Of a DNA stretch of 64,000 nucleotides, positions 52,228 through 61,612 are shown one piece after another. A program made the translations under genes and the position numbers. This stretch comes from Rhodoferax sp. (GTDB lineage Bacteria > Pseudomonadota > Gammaproteobacteria > Burkholderiales > Burkholderiaceae_C), in NCBI RefSeq assembly GCF_030653815.1, contig NZ_JAURYQ010000036.1, positions 1 to 64,000 of the forward strand, given 5' to 3'. Below the pieces are notes generated by a model. That model was not told where the DNA came from, made no database searches, and saw nothing but the letters and a program-made list of their open reading frames with translations. Numbering within the stretch: position 1 is the first letter of the stretch; every line of letters starts with the position of its first letter.

Positions 52228-53853
52228 TCATGGGGTCAAGGTGGCCGCATGCTGGCGCAAGGCCTTGGCCAACAAACGGTCATGGCCGTACAGGTCGGGG
52301 TAAAAAAACACCCGGCCCGCCTTGACCACCACGGTGCTGTAGGCAATCAGCACGGTGACCGCTTGCGTCAGGCGCAAAGTGTTCGACTGGCCGCTGGTCA
52401 TGGCGGCACGGATGCGCTCCTCAGGCCAGGCGGGGTCGTCCTGCAGCACAAACTTGGCCAGTTCCACCGGCTCCTGCACACGGATGCAGCCGTGGCTGAA
52501 GTCGCGCCGGTCGCGCTCGAACAGGCCCGGTGACGGTGTATGGTGCAGGTAGATGTTGTCGTTGTTGGGAAAGACGAACTTGATGTCGCCGAGGGCATTC
52601 TTGGGGCCCGGCCGCTGGCGAATGCGCCACGACCCTGACAACACCGCGTCCAGATGGTCCGGCGCCATGCTGGTCACCACCTGGCCGCTGGCCGTGACAA
52701 ACTCCATGTCCTGATGCGCCAGATAGCCCGGATCGGCGCGCAGCTTGGGCACGGTTTCCTGGCGCGCAATCGAGGGTGGAATGTTCCAGTAGGGGCTGAA
52801 CTCGATGAAGCGCATTTCTTCGTCGAACAGGGGCGTGCGCGTGTCCAGCGCCTTGCCGACGATCACCTTCATGGTCAGTTTGACCTTGATTTTTCCGTTC
52901 TGCACCTCGTAGGCGCGCAGCACAAATTCCGGCACGTTCACCACCACCATGCGTGCGGCTTGGCGCAAGGGTGTCCAGCGCAGCCGTTCCAGGCTCAGCG
53001 CCATCTGCTCGGCGCGTTGTGCGGGCGTGATGTTGAGTTGCTGCAGGGTTCTGCGCCCCAGCACGCCGTCGGGCGTCAGCCCGTGGCGTTCCTGAAAACG
53101 CATCAGCGCCGTGATCAATTCGCCCTCAAGCCTTGGCAGTACCGGGGTATCGGCAGCCAGATCCCCCAGCGCCTGCAGGCGCTGGGCCAGCAGAGGCAGG
53201 CCGGCATAGGTCTGGCCGACTTCCAGTTTGCGTCCGGGCAGGGCTGGCAAAGGCGATTGCCAGGCCGGGTGCTGGCCCAGCGCGCGGTACTGGCTGAGTG
53301 CCTGGCGCAGCGGGGCCGCCATGGGCGCCTGCGTGGCCAGCTGCGCCACGGCCGTGCCCAGTCGCTGCTCGCGCACGGCGTCGCGCAGCCAGGCCGGGAT
53401 ATCGGCAGCGTGCGCGATGGGTGTGGAAAAATTGGCTTTGACGCGCCCCGGGTTGACCCGCCCCTGACTCAGGTCGCTCAGGTAATGCTCCATGGCCCGG
53501 GTCAAGGTGGCGTCCAGTTGGACTTGTTGGGTGGGCGTCAGTGCCGGGTCTGCACTGGCCCGCGTCACCGCTTGGCTCAGGCTGGTAGCCTGGTAGTGCT
53601 GCGGCTCCAGGCCTTCATCGGCGGCGTTGAGCAACAGCTGGACAGCCTGCTGCGCCTGCACGCTGGGCCGGTCGGCGTCAAACCAAAGGGGTGGCGCTGT
53701 CGTCAGGAGATCGGCTGCTGCGGATGGGCCAAGCACGCCCAGAAAGAGCCAGGTGCAGATCAACCAGCAACGCACCAACCGGCAGGTGACATCATGAATC
53801 AGGGCTGTTGGCCTGAGCTTTGGACTTGTCACCCTGTTGTTTCCATTTTTCAT
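52228..53853 (-). CDS. L,D-transpeptidase, YcbB/LdtD-like
   Basis: A murein 3-3 cross-linking enzyme in the periplasm. 541 residues as called. It has a signal/anchor near residues 27-45, a peptidoglycan-binding domain (LMRFQERHGLTPDGVLGRRT) and a YkuD catalytic domain with the active-site cysteine in RRDFSHGCIRVQEP. The start is uncertain: the frame from 53853 overlaps the DUF3330 gene by 62 bases, whereas a TTG at 53781 would avoid the overlap and begin right before the hydrophobic signal. The linked DUF882 peptidase gene mirrors E. coli ycbB-ycbK. Confidence 0.9.
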   Translation of the reverse strand: MKNGNNRVTSPKLRPTALIHDVTCRLVRCWLICTWLFLGVLGPSAAADLLTTAPPLWFDADRPSVQAQQAVQLLLNAADEGLEPQHYQATSLSQAVTRASADPALTPTQQVQLDATLTRAMEHYLSDLSQGRVNPGRVKANFSTPIAHAADIPAWLRDAVREQRLGTAVAQLATQAPMAAPLRQALSQYRALGQHPAWQSPLPALPGRKLEVGQTYAGLPLLAQRLQALGDLAADTPVLPRLEGELITALMRFQERHGLTPDGVLGRRTLQQLNITPAQRAEQMALSLERLRWTPLRQAARMVVVNVPEFVLRAYEVQNGKIKVKLTMKVIVGKALDTRTPLFDEEMRFIEFSPYWNIPPSIARQETVPKLRADPGYLAHQDMEFVTASGQVVTSMAPDHLDAVLSGSWRIRQRPGPKNALGDIKFVFPNNDNIYLHHTPSPGLFERDRRDFSHGCIRVQEPVELAKFVLQDDPAWPEERIRAAMTSGQSNTLRLTQAVTVLIAYSTVVVKAGRVFFYPDLYGHDRLLAKALRQHAATLTP

Positions 53854-53986
53854 AACATTCCAGGCCGCAAAAGTGGACGAAGTAGTCCGATGCCTCCGGG
53901 ATGGTGGCTTCAGAGATGGGCACTTCCTTCAGGCACACTTCGCATTGGACGGACTCAAGTTCGATGGGTTTGTCATGGGTAGTCAT
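53792..53986 (-). CDS. DUF3330-like small zinc-binding protein
   Basis: A 64-residue protein with two CxxC-like pairs: Cys15 and Cys18 (VQCEVCLKEVP), Cys40 and Cys44 (HFCGLECYEKW), which probably bind zinc. It resembles the DUF3330 family of unknown function. The start is the ATG at 53986, preceded by a GGAG ribosome site; a longer upstream frame lacks one. The tail is charged. It precedes the L,D-transpeptidase gene and may share its transcript. Confidence 0.75.
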   Translation of the reverse strand: MTTHDKPIELESVQCEVCLKEVPISEATIPEASDYFVHFCGLECYEKWKQQGDKSKAQANSPDS

Positions 53987-54255
53987 CACACACTCCTTCT
54001 GTGTAGCCATCCGGCAAGGTGTTACCGAGGTTGAGGATGGCGTTTCCGCTCGGGCATTCTGATGGCTTGATTCTGGCCACTGTCTGGGTGTTTGTCCAGA
54101 CCAATTCCCGTGCGGCCTCATGCTCCCTACGCCACTCGGCGTATTTGCCAAATCCCTGAGCGTCCCTAAAGTCGCCTCATCGCTGAGTAAATGCCGGATT
54201 CAATCCCCGGGCAGACACCCAGCGACAACGGTTTCATCAACTTTGGAGGTCACCC
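53987..54255. promoter_or_regulatory. Divergent region upstream of urtABCDE
   Basis: 269 bases between the DUF3330 gene (minus) and urtA (plus). A strong GGAGGT ribosome site precedes urtA. Urea importers are usually controlled by nitrogen status through sigma-54/NtrC, but I find no GG-N10-GC element with good flanks here; CGGCGTATTTGCC around 54136 has the wrong spacing. Confidence 0.35.
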
Positions 54256-55530
54256 ATGCAATCTTTGAACTCACGTCGTTTTACGCTCAAGGCGCTCACC
54301 GCCGCCGTCGCGCTCACCACCCTCACGGCGCTGCCGGCGTTCGCCGCCGACACCATCAAGGTCGGTATCTTGCACAGCCTGTCCGGCACCATGGCCATTT
54401 CGGAAACCGTGTTGAAAGACACCGTGCTGATGGCGATTGACGAGATCAATGCCAAGGGCGGCCTGCTCGGCAAGAAGCTCGAACCGGTGGTGGTCGACCC
54501 GGCTTCCAACTGGCCGCTGTTTGCCGAAAAGACCAAGCAGTTGCTGGGTCAGGACAAGGTCGATGTGATCTTTGGCTGCTGGACCAGCGTGTCGCGCAAG
54601 TCAGTGTTGCCCGTGGTTGAAGAAATGAACGGTCTGCTGTTCTACCCGGTGCAGTACGAGGGTGAAGAGCTGTCCAAGAACGTGTTCTACACCGGCGCCG
54701 CGCCCAACCAGCAAGCCATCCCCGCGGTGGACTATCTGATGAGCAAGGATGGCGGCGCGGCCAAGCGCTGGGTGTTGCTGGGCACCGACTATGTCTACCC
54801 CCGAACCACCAACAAGATTTTGCGCGCCTACCTCAAATCCAAGGGCGTGAAAGACACCGACATCGACGAAAAGTACACCCCGTTTGGCCATTCGGATTAC
54901 CAGACCATCGTGGCTGACATCAAGAAGTTTTCTGCCGGTGGCAAAACCGCCGTGGTGTCCACCATCAACGGTGACTCCAACGTGCCGTTCTACAAGGAAC
55001 TCGGCAACGCCGGCCTCAAAGCCAAGGACGTGCCCGTGGTGGCCTTCAGCGTGGGTGAAGAGGAGTTGCGTGGCGTCGACACCAAGCCGCTGGTGGGCCA
55101 CCTGGCGGCCTGGAACTACTTCCAGTCGATCAAGAACCCGACCAACACCGAGTTCATCGCCAAGTGGGCCGCCTATGCCAAGGCCAAGAACATCGCCGGC
55201 CACAGGGACAAGCCCTTGACCAACGACCCGATGGAAGCCACTTACATCGGCATCAACATGTGGAAGCAGGCGGTTGAAAAAGCCAAGACCACCGATGTCG
55301 ACAAGGTGATTGCCGCCATGGCCGGCCAGACCTTCAAGGCGCCGAGCGGCATCGTGAGCAAGATGGATGAAAAGAACCACCACCTGCACAAGTCGGTGTT
55401 CATCGGCGAGATCAAGGCCGACGGCCAGTTCAACCCGGTCTGGAAGACGCCCGGCCCGGTGAAAGCCAAGCCATGGAGCCCGTACATCGAAGGCAATGCA
55501 TCCAAGCCGGATGAGCCGGCGAAGAAGTAA
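54256..55530 (+). CDS. urtA: Urea ABC transporter substrate-binding protein
   Basis: A periplasmic urea receptor of the branched-chain amino acid/amide-binding family. The 424-residue precursor has a Tat-like signal (SRRFTLKALTAAVALTT, cleavage AFA-AD). Diagnostic UrtA sequence: VGILHSLSGTMAISETVLKD, VIFGCWTSVSRKSVLPVVEE, NGLLFYPVQYEGEE and the late DPMEATYIGINMWKQAVE. First gene of urtABCDE. A 72-base palindrome follows before urtB. Confidence 0.97.
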   Translation: MQSLNSRRFTLKALTAAVALTTLTALPAFAADTIKVGILHSLSGTMAISETVLKDTVLMAIDEINAKGGLLGKKLEPVVVDPASNWPLFAEKTKQLLGQDKVDVIFGCWTSVSRKSVLPVVEEMNGLLFYPVQYEGEELSKNVFYTGAAPNQQAIPAVDYLMSKDGGAAKRWVLLGTDYVYPRTTNKILRAYLKSKGVKDTDIDEKYTPFGHSDYQTIVADIKKFSAGGKTAVVSTINGDSNVPFYKELGNAGLKAKDVPVVAFSVGEEELRGVDTKPLVGHLAAWNYFQSIKNPTNTEFIAKWAAYAKAKNIAGHRDKPLTNDPMEATYIGINMWKQAVEKAKTTDVDKVIAAMAGQTFKAPSGIVSKMDEKNHHLHKSVFIGEIKADGQFNPVWKTPGPVKAKPWSPYIEGNASKPDEPAKK

Positions 55531-55540
55531 GGCACCTGAC

Positions 55541-55612
55541 GTCATTGCGAGCGCAGCGCGGCAATTCATGACCCCCATGGATTGCCACATCGCTGACGTG
55601 CCTCGCAATGAC
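55541..55612. repeat. 72-bp palindromic repeat between urtA and urtB
   Basis: GTCATTGCGAG (55541-55551) is the exact inverse of CTCGCAATGAC (55602-55612), and inside it GCGGCAAT pairs with ATTGCCAC-type sequence, around a central CATGACCCCCATG. This is the GTCATTGCGAG-type dispersed palindrome known from many bacterial genomes. It sits in the 143-base urtA-urtB gap, where its folded RNA could lower readthrough or stabilise the urtA message. Confidence 0.8.
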
Positions 55613-55673
55613 GGTTTATCTAAGGAAATTGCAGCGTGGGCACCGCCAACGTGTCCACCCTACAGGCTCTTAT

Positions 55674-57248
55674 ATGTTGATACGAAAACTACTTTTATTC
55701 ACCGCGTTTTGTCTGGCTGGCAGTGCCCATGCGATCAGCGTGGACGAGGCCAATGCCATCAGCAGCGGCGACACCGATGCGCGCATCGAGGCCCTGAATA
55801 AGGCCGTGGCCCAGGCAGACGCCGGCACCGCGGTGTTTTTGCAGGCGCTGGCCGACGACGCGGTCAAGCTGGTGCGCGGCAAGGCCATCATGGTCAGGGA
55901 CGACAAGGGTATTGATCCGGCAACTGGTGCTGAATTCGGCTTGCCTGATGATGCCGAAGACGTGATCAACAACAACCGCATGCGCGGTGAAATTGACTCC
56001 GCCCTGGCCGCGCTCAAGCTGTTCTCCAAAGACGACAAGGTGCGCATGGCGGCGGTGCAGCAGATGCAAAGTGACGCCGACCCGAGCAAGCTGGCGCTGA
56101 TCGAGCAAGCCCTGAAAGCCGAGCAAAACCCCAAAATCAAGGACCAGCTGGCGCTGGTGCGTGCCGCAGCGCTGCTGGGCGGTGAGGACAAGGCCCAGCG
56201 TCTGGAAGCCGCCGCCCTGCTGGGCTCCAGCAACCAGTCCGGTACCAAGACCATTCTGCTGGCGCACCTGCAAACCGAGGCGGACGGCGCGGTCAAAGCG
56301 GCCCTGGGCAAGGCGCTGCGTGAGGTCGAATCCCGGCTGGCCTGGGGCGACAAGCTGGGCGCGGTGTTCAGCGGCATCAGCCTGGGGTCCATCCTGCTGC
56401 TTGTGGCGCTGGGTCTGGCCATCACCTACGGCCTCATGGGGGTCATCAACATGGCGCACGGCGAGCTGATGATGATTGGCGCCTACGCCACCTACGTGGT
56501 GCAAGGCCTGTTCCAGCGTTACCTGCCCGGCGCCTTTGACTGGTACCTGCTGGCGGCGGTGCCGGTGGCCTTCATGGCTTCTGCACTGATGGGCGTGCTG
56601 CTGGAGCGCAGCGTGATCCGCTTTTTGTACGGCCGCCCACTGGAAACGCTGCTGGCCACCTGGGGCATCAGCCTGATGTTGATGCAATTGGTCCGCACGA
56701 TCTTCGGTGCGCAAAACGTGGGTGTGGAAAACCCGTCCTGGATGAGCGGCGGGGTCCAGGTGCTGGGCAACTTGTCGCTGCCCTACAACCGGCTGGTGAT
56801 CATTGCGTTTGCCCTCTTTGTGCTGGGTGCCGTGGCCTGGCTGATCGGCAAAACCCGGCTCGGCCTGTTTGTGCGCGGTGTCACGCAAAACCGCCCCATT
56901 GCGTCGTGCATGGGCGTCAACACCGCGCGCATCGACACCTATGCCTTTGCGCTGGGTTCGGGCATTGCCGGGCTGGCGGGCTGTGCCCTGAGCCAGGTCG
57001 GCAATGTCGGGCCGGACCTGGGCCAGGGCTACATCGTCGATGCCTTCATGGTGGTGGTGCTGGGCGGTGTGGGGCAACTGGCCGGCACGGTCTATGCCGC
57101 TTTGGGCCTGGGCGTGCTGAACAAGTTTCTGGAAGGCTGGGCGGGTGCCGTGCTGGCCAAAATTGCGGTGCTGGTGTTCATCATCATCTTCATCCAGAAA
57201 CGTCCGCAAGGCATCTTTGCCATGAAGGGCCGCAGTGCGGAGGCGTGA
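55674..57248 (+). CDS. urtB: Urea ABC transporter permease UrtB
   Basis: A LivH-type permease with the long N-terminal periplasmic extension typical of UrtB. 524 residues from the ATG at 55674 (MLIRKLLLFTAFCLAGSAHA signal). Residues 25-225 are alpha-helical repeats (VDEANAISSGDTDARIEALN onward). The membrane part begins near 230 (SLGSILLLVALGLAITYGLM) and shows NMAHGELMMIGAY and VVVLGGVGQLAGTVYAALGL. A longer frame from 55608 would run into the palindrome. It is followed one base later by urtC. Confidence 0.96.
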   Translation: MLIRKLLLFTAFCLAGSAHAISVDEANAISSGDTDARIEALNKAVAQADAGTAVFLQALADDAVKLVRGKAIMVRDDKGIDPATGAEFGLPDDAEDVINNNRMRGEIDSALAALKLFSKDDKVRMAAVQQMQSDADPSKLALIEQALKAEQNPKIKDQLALVRAAALLGGEDKAQRLEAAALLGSSNQSGTKTILLAHLQTEADGAVKAALGKALREVESRLAWGDKLGAVFSGISLGSILLLVALGLAITYGLMGVINMAHGELMMIGAYATYVVQGLFQRYLPGAFDWYLLAAVPVAFMASALMGVLLERSVIRFLYGRPLETLLATWGISLMLMQLVRTIFGAQNVGVENPSWMSGGVQVLGNLSLPYNRLVIIAFALFVLGAVAWLIGKTRLGLFVRGVTQNRPIASCMGVNTARIDTYAFALGSGIAGLAGCALSQVGNVGPDLGQGYIVDAFMVVVLGGVGQLAGTVYAALGLGVLNKFLEGWAGAVLAKIAVLVFIIIFIQKRPQGIFAMKGRSAEA

Positions 57249-57249
57249 C

Positions 57250-58355
57250 ATGATGACCCAATCCATTCAACTCCCTGCGCCGACCCCCTTGCTCACCCGC
57301 ACCGGCTGGAGCGCCTTCATCCTCGCCCTGATCGTGGTCTGCGCGGTGGCCCCAGTGCTCAATTTGCTGGTGCCGGCAGACAGTGTGTTTCATCTGAGCG
57401 ACTACGCCGTGGGCCTGCTTGGCAAGATCATGTGTTACGCCATTTGTGCATTGGCGATGGACCTGATCTGGGGCTTCAGTGGCATCCTGAGCCTGGGCCA
57501 CGGCTTGTTTTTTGCGCTCGGCGGCTACGTCATGGGCATGTACCTGATGCGCCAGATTGGGACCGATGGCAATTACAAAAGCAACTTGCCGGACTTCATG
57601 GTGTTCCTGGACTGGAAAGAGCTGCCCTGGCACTGGACTTTTTCAGACAGCTTTGTTGCCACCCTGATCCTGATCGTGGCGGTGCCGGGGCTGGTGGCCT
57701 TTGTCTTTGGTTACTTTGCTTTCCGTTCGCGCATCAAGGGCGTGTATTTCTCCATCATCACCCAGGCCCTGACCTTTGCCGCCATGCTGCTGTTCTTTCG
57801 CAACGAGACCGGGTTTGGCGGCAACAACGGCTTCACCGATTTCAAGCGGATTCTGGGGATTCCGGTGGCCACGCAGGAGATGCGCATGACCCTGTTTGTG
57901 CTGACTGGCGTCACGCTGCTGGCTTTCTTTCTGATGGCGCGCTGGCTCATTGGCAGCAAGTTTGGCCGCGTCCTGCAGGCCGTGCGCGACGCTGAAACCC
58001 GGGTCATGTTCAGTGGTTACAACCCGCTGGGCTACAAGCTCACCATCTGGACCATTTCGGCCATGATGTGCGGCGTGGCCGGCGCCCTGTATGTGCCGCA
58101 GGTGGGCATCATCAACCCGAGCGAAATGAGCCCGGCCAACTCCATCGAGATCGCCATCTGGGCGGCGGTGGGCGGACGCGCCACGCTGATCGGCCCGATT
58201 GTGGGCGCCTTCATCGTCAACGGCGCCAAAAGCTGGCTGACGGTGGCCTACCCAGAATTCTGGCTGTACTTTCTGGGCCTGCTGTTCATTGGGGTGACAC
58301 TCTTTTTGCCCAATGGTGTGGTGGGCTTGGTCAAAAAATTGAAGGGGGGTGCGAA

Positions 58356-58359
<4 letters not shown>
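57250..58359 (+). CDS. urtC: Urea ABC transporter permease UrtC
   Basis: A LivM-type permease, 369 residues from the ATG at 57250, just after the urtB stop. About nine hydrophobic segments; family sequence AMDLIWGFSGILSLGHGLFF, GYFAFRSRIKGVYFSIITQA, NGFTDFKRILG and AIWAAVGGRATLIGPIVGAF. Dimerises with UrtB to form the urea channel. Its stop overlaps the urtD start (ATGA). Confidence 0.96.
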
Positions 58360-59237
<878 letters not shown>

Positions 59238-59238
59238 G

Positions 59239-59943
59239 ATGGCAACCCCCATGCTGAACGTCAAAAACATCAACCAATACTACGGCGGCTCGCACATCCT
59301 GCGCGACGTCAGCCTGCAGGCCACCTTGGGCAAAGTCACCGTGATTCTGGGCCGCAACGGCGTCGGCAAGACCACGCTGCTGAAAAGCCTGATGGGTCTG
59401 GTGCCCATCAAAAGCGGCAGCATCGAGTTTGACGGCCAACCGATTCACAACGCCACGCCGTACGAGCGTGCCCGCGCCGGCATCGGTTTTGTGCCGCAGG
59501 GGCGTGAAATTTTTGGCCGTCTCACTGTGCAGGAAAACCTGGCCATGGGCCTGGCCTACAAGCCTGCCAGCACACCGATCCCGCCCGAACTGTTCGAGTT
59601 GTTCCCGGTCTTGAAGCAGATGCTGCACCGTCGCGGTGGCGACTTGTCGGGTGGGCAGCAGCAGCAGCTGGCCATTGCCCGCGCGCTCGCGGCCGGCCCC
59701 AAGCTGCTGATCCTCGACGAGCCCACCGAGGGCATCCAGCCCAGCATCATCAAGGACATCGGCCGTGTCATTCGTATGCTGGCCGACCGCGGCGACATGG
59801 CGATTGTTCTGGTGGAGCAGTATTACGACTTTGCCCAGGAGTTGGCCGACAACTACGTGGTGATGGAGCGCGGCGCCGTGCGCGCCCAGGGGCTGGGTGC
59901 CAACATGGAGATCGACGGCGTGCGCCAGCTGGTGGCGATTTGA
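59239..59943 (+). CDS. urtE: Urea ABC transporter ATP-binding protein UrtE
   Basis: A LivF-type ATPase, 234 residues from the ATG at 59239, one base after the urtD stop (an ATG at 59251 is an alternative). It has INQYYGGSHILRDVSL, Walker A GRNGVGKTT, VPQGREIFGRLTVQENL, signature LSGGQQQQLAIARAL, Walker B LLILDEPTEGIQPSI and VLVEQYYDFAQEL. Last gene of the importer; a REP-like palindrome separates it from convergent ureD. Confidence 0.96.
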   Translation: MATPMLNVKNINQYYGGSHILRDVSLQATLGKVTVILGRNGVGKTTLLKSLMGLVPIKSGSIEFDGQPIHNATPYERARAGIGFVPQGREIFGRLTVQENLAMGLAYKPASTPIPPELFELFPVLKQMLHRRGGDLSGGQQQQLAIARALAAGPKLLILDEPTEGIQPSIIKDIGRVIRMLADRGDMAIVLVEQYYDFAQELADNYVVMERGAVRAQGLGANMEIDGVRQLVAI

Positions 59944-59958
59944 GACCTGAGACTTTGC

Positions 59959-59994
59959 GGGTCAGACCACTCGCAAAGCGACGTGCTCTGACCC
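59959..59994. repeat. REP-like palindrome between urtE and ureD
   Basis: GGGTCAGA (59959-59966) pairs exactly with TCTGACCC (59987-59994). The inner arms CCACTCGC and GCGACGTGC pair partly around AAA, making an imperfect 36-base hairpin. It lies 16 bases after the urtE stop and 8 bases from the ureD stop, so it may terminate both convergent units. The CTGACCC core and adjoining CCCCAATT also occur beside the RAYT gene. Confidence 0.65.
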
Positions 59995-60001
59995 CAATTG
60001 A

Positions 60002-60832
60002 TTAGGTCGACCAGATACGCGGCACACTGGCGGTCAATTGCCATAAGTGCTGTCGCCAGACCTGCCACACCAGGCGCAGCAGGTCCGCTGCGGGTTCCAC
60101 CAGCGGCGCCAGCACGCGCAGCACCATCACCTGTTCGTTCGGACAAGTGACGCCGGCCATCTGACCCAGCGGGTGCGAGTCGATTACCTGGCGGGCCATT
60201 TCCAGCCCGGCTTCACGGCGGTCACGGCTCATTTTTCTGCCGCTGACAAAAAACAGCGACGCCATGCAACGCTGCCCGGCCAAGCCCAGCGGGCCGTTCA
60301 TCAGGCAGTGGTCATGGGCGTGCATCAGGCCACGCTCCAGCCAGACACCGGGCACTTCGATGTGCTGCAAAAACTGACCGGCATCGAACGGCAGGTTCGC
60401 GCTGGGCAGGCCGAAGGCAGTCAGGTCCCAGCCCATGAATTCGGCCTCGGGTCCCAGCGACACAGTCAGGTGGTTTTCTGCCAGGCAGGCGTTGTAGGCG
60501 ATGGCTTCCAGGGGCAACCATTCCAGCCGCGCCTGGTCTTGCAGCGTGATGCGGGTGCGTTGCACTGCGGGTTCCCCCAGGCTGCGGTAAAAGCGGGTGG
60601 CACCCGGTGTGGTGATCAGGCCATGGGCTGTGCCGCTGGCCGTGATGGTCATGTCCAGCGTGTCGCCGCCCACCAGACCGCCGGGCGGATGCACCAGCAC
60701 GTTGTGGCAGATGGCGTCACCCTCAGGGTACAAGCTTTGCAGCACGCGCAGCGGCCCGTCGTGACTGTGGCGCGCCACGCTGCGCTGCTGTTCCAGGCGG
60801 TAGGCGATGTCTAGTTGGGCGTGCCAGCTCAT
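60002..60832 (-). CDS. ureD: Urease accessory protein UreD
   Basis: A beta-helical scaffold that binds apo-urease with UreF and UreG during nickel insertion. 276 residues. Family motifs: LYPEGDAICHNVLVHPPGGL, VGGDTLDMTI, HGLITTPGATRFYRS, LEWLPLEAIAYNACLAENH and FMGWDLTAFGLPSAN. It is 13 kb from the other urease genes and on the same strand as them, and starts 12 bases after the permease gene of a THI5-like ABC transporter, so it is the last gene of that operon. Confidence 0.96.
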   Translation of the reverse strand: MSWHAQLDIAYRLEQQRSVARHSHDGPLRVLQSLYPEGDAICHNVLVHPPGGLVGGDTLDMTITASGTAHGLITTPGATRFYRSLGEPAVQRTRITLQDQARLEWLPLEAIAYNACLAENHLTVSLGPEAEFMGWDLTAFGLPSANLPFDAGQFLQHIEVPGVWLERGLMHAHDHCLMNGPLGLAGQRCMASLFFVSGRKMSRDRREAGLEMARQVIDSHPLGQMAGVTCPNEQVMVLRVLAPLVEPAADLLRLVWQVWRQHLWQLTASVPRIWST

Positions 60833-60844
60833 GACTCAGCTGGC

Positions 60845-61612
60845 TTAATGGTCCTGCGAACCGCGGTGCGCCCAGGCGGTGGTGTGTTTTTCAATCGCGC
60901 TGAAGAGTTCGTACATCGCCATTGCCATGGCACCCACCACGAGCAAGCCGGCAAAGGCCAGGCCCATTTGCATGCTGGAGCCCGCCGAGATCAGCAGGTA
61001 ACCAATGCCTTCGTTGGCAGCCGTCATCTCACTCACTGTGGTGCCGACAAACGCCAGCGTGATGGCGACCTTGAGCGAGCCGTAAAAGTAGGGCATCGAA
61101 CGCGGCAGGCCCACCTTGATCAGCACGTCCCAGCGCTTGGCACCCAGCACCCGCAGCACGTCTTCCAGTTCGGGTTCCAGCGTGGCCAGGCCGGTGGCAA
61201 TGTTGACCATGATCGGGAAAAAGCTGATCAAGAACGCGGTCAGGATGGCCGGCCCGGCGCCAATGCCAAACCAGACCACCAAGATCGGTACGAAGGCCGC
61301 TTTGGGCAGCGCGTTGAACGCCGTCATCAGCGGGTACACGGCGGCATAGGCCAGGCGCGAGCTGCCAATCAAAAAGCCCAGCAGCACGCCCACCACGATC
61401 GCCAGGCCAAAGCCCACCATGGTGACCCAGTAAGTGCGCCAGGCGTGGCCGGCAATGGTGTCACGGAACTCCCAGAACTGGGTCCAGATGCGCCACGGGC
61501 TGGGAAAGATGAACTCCGACACATCGAAACCCGCACAGATGATTTGCCACAGCACCAGCACCGCCAGCAGCAGCAGCCAGGGTGACCAGATTTCCATTTG
61601 TTTTTTGTTCAT
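60845..61612 (-). CDS. NitT/TauT-family ABC transporter permease
   Basis: A 255-residue permease of the SsuC/TauC type with about six membrane helices. The conserved coupling loop is LEPELEDVLRVLGAKRWDVL followed by LPRSMPYFYGSLK. Other landmarks are FNALPKAAFVPILVVWFGIG and VSEMTAANEGIGYLLISAG. The ATG overlaps the stop of the ATPase gene. Substrate unknown; transporters of this class carry sulfonates, nitrate, pyrimidines or similar small anionic and heterocyclic compounds. Confidence 0.92.
   Translation of the reverse strand: MNKKQMEIWSPWLLLLAVLVLWQIICAGFDVSEFIFPSPWRIWTQFWEFRDTIAGHAWRTYWVTMVGFGLAIVVGVLLGFLIGSSRLAYAAVYPLMTAFNALPKAAFVPILVVWFGIGAGPAILTAFLISFFPIMVNIATGLATLEPELEDVLRVLGAKRWDVLIKVGLPRSMPYFYGSLKVAITLAFVGTTVSEMTAANEGIGYLLISAGSSMQMGLAFAGLLVVGAMAMAMYELFSAIEKHTTAWAHRGSQDH

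Noticed and set aside
53987-54255. Sigma-54 promoter for urtA
   Set aside because: The closest match has the wrong distance between the GG and GC elements; nitrogen control remains likely but is not shown by the sequence.
54120-54440. 106-codon plus-strand frame before and into urtA
   Set aside because: It runs in another frame across the urtA signal peptide, and urtA has its own GGAGGT site and canonical start.
55695-57266. 523-codon minus-strand frame inside urtB
   Set aside because: Antisense to urtB; rich in Gln/His/Arg with no motifs, and urtB itself is well conserved.
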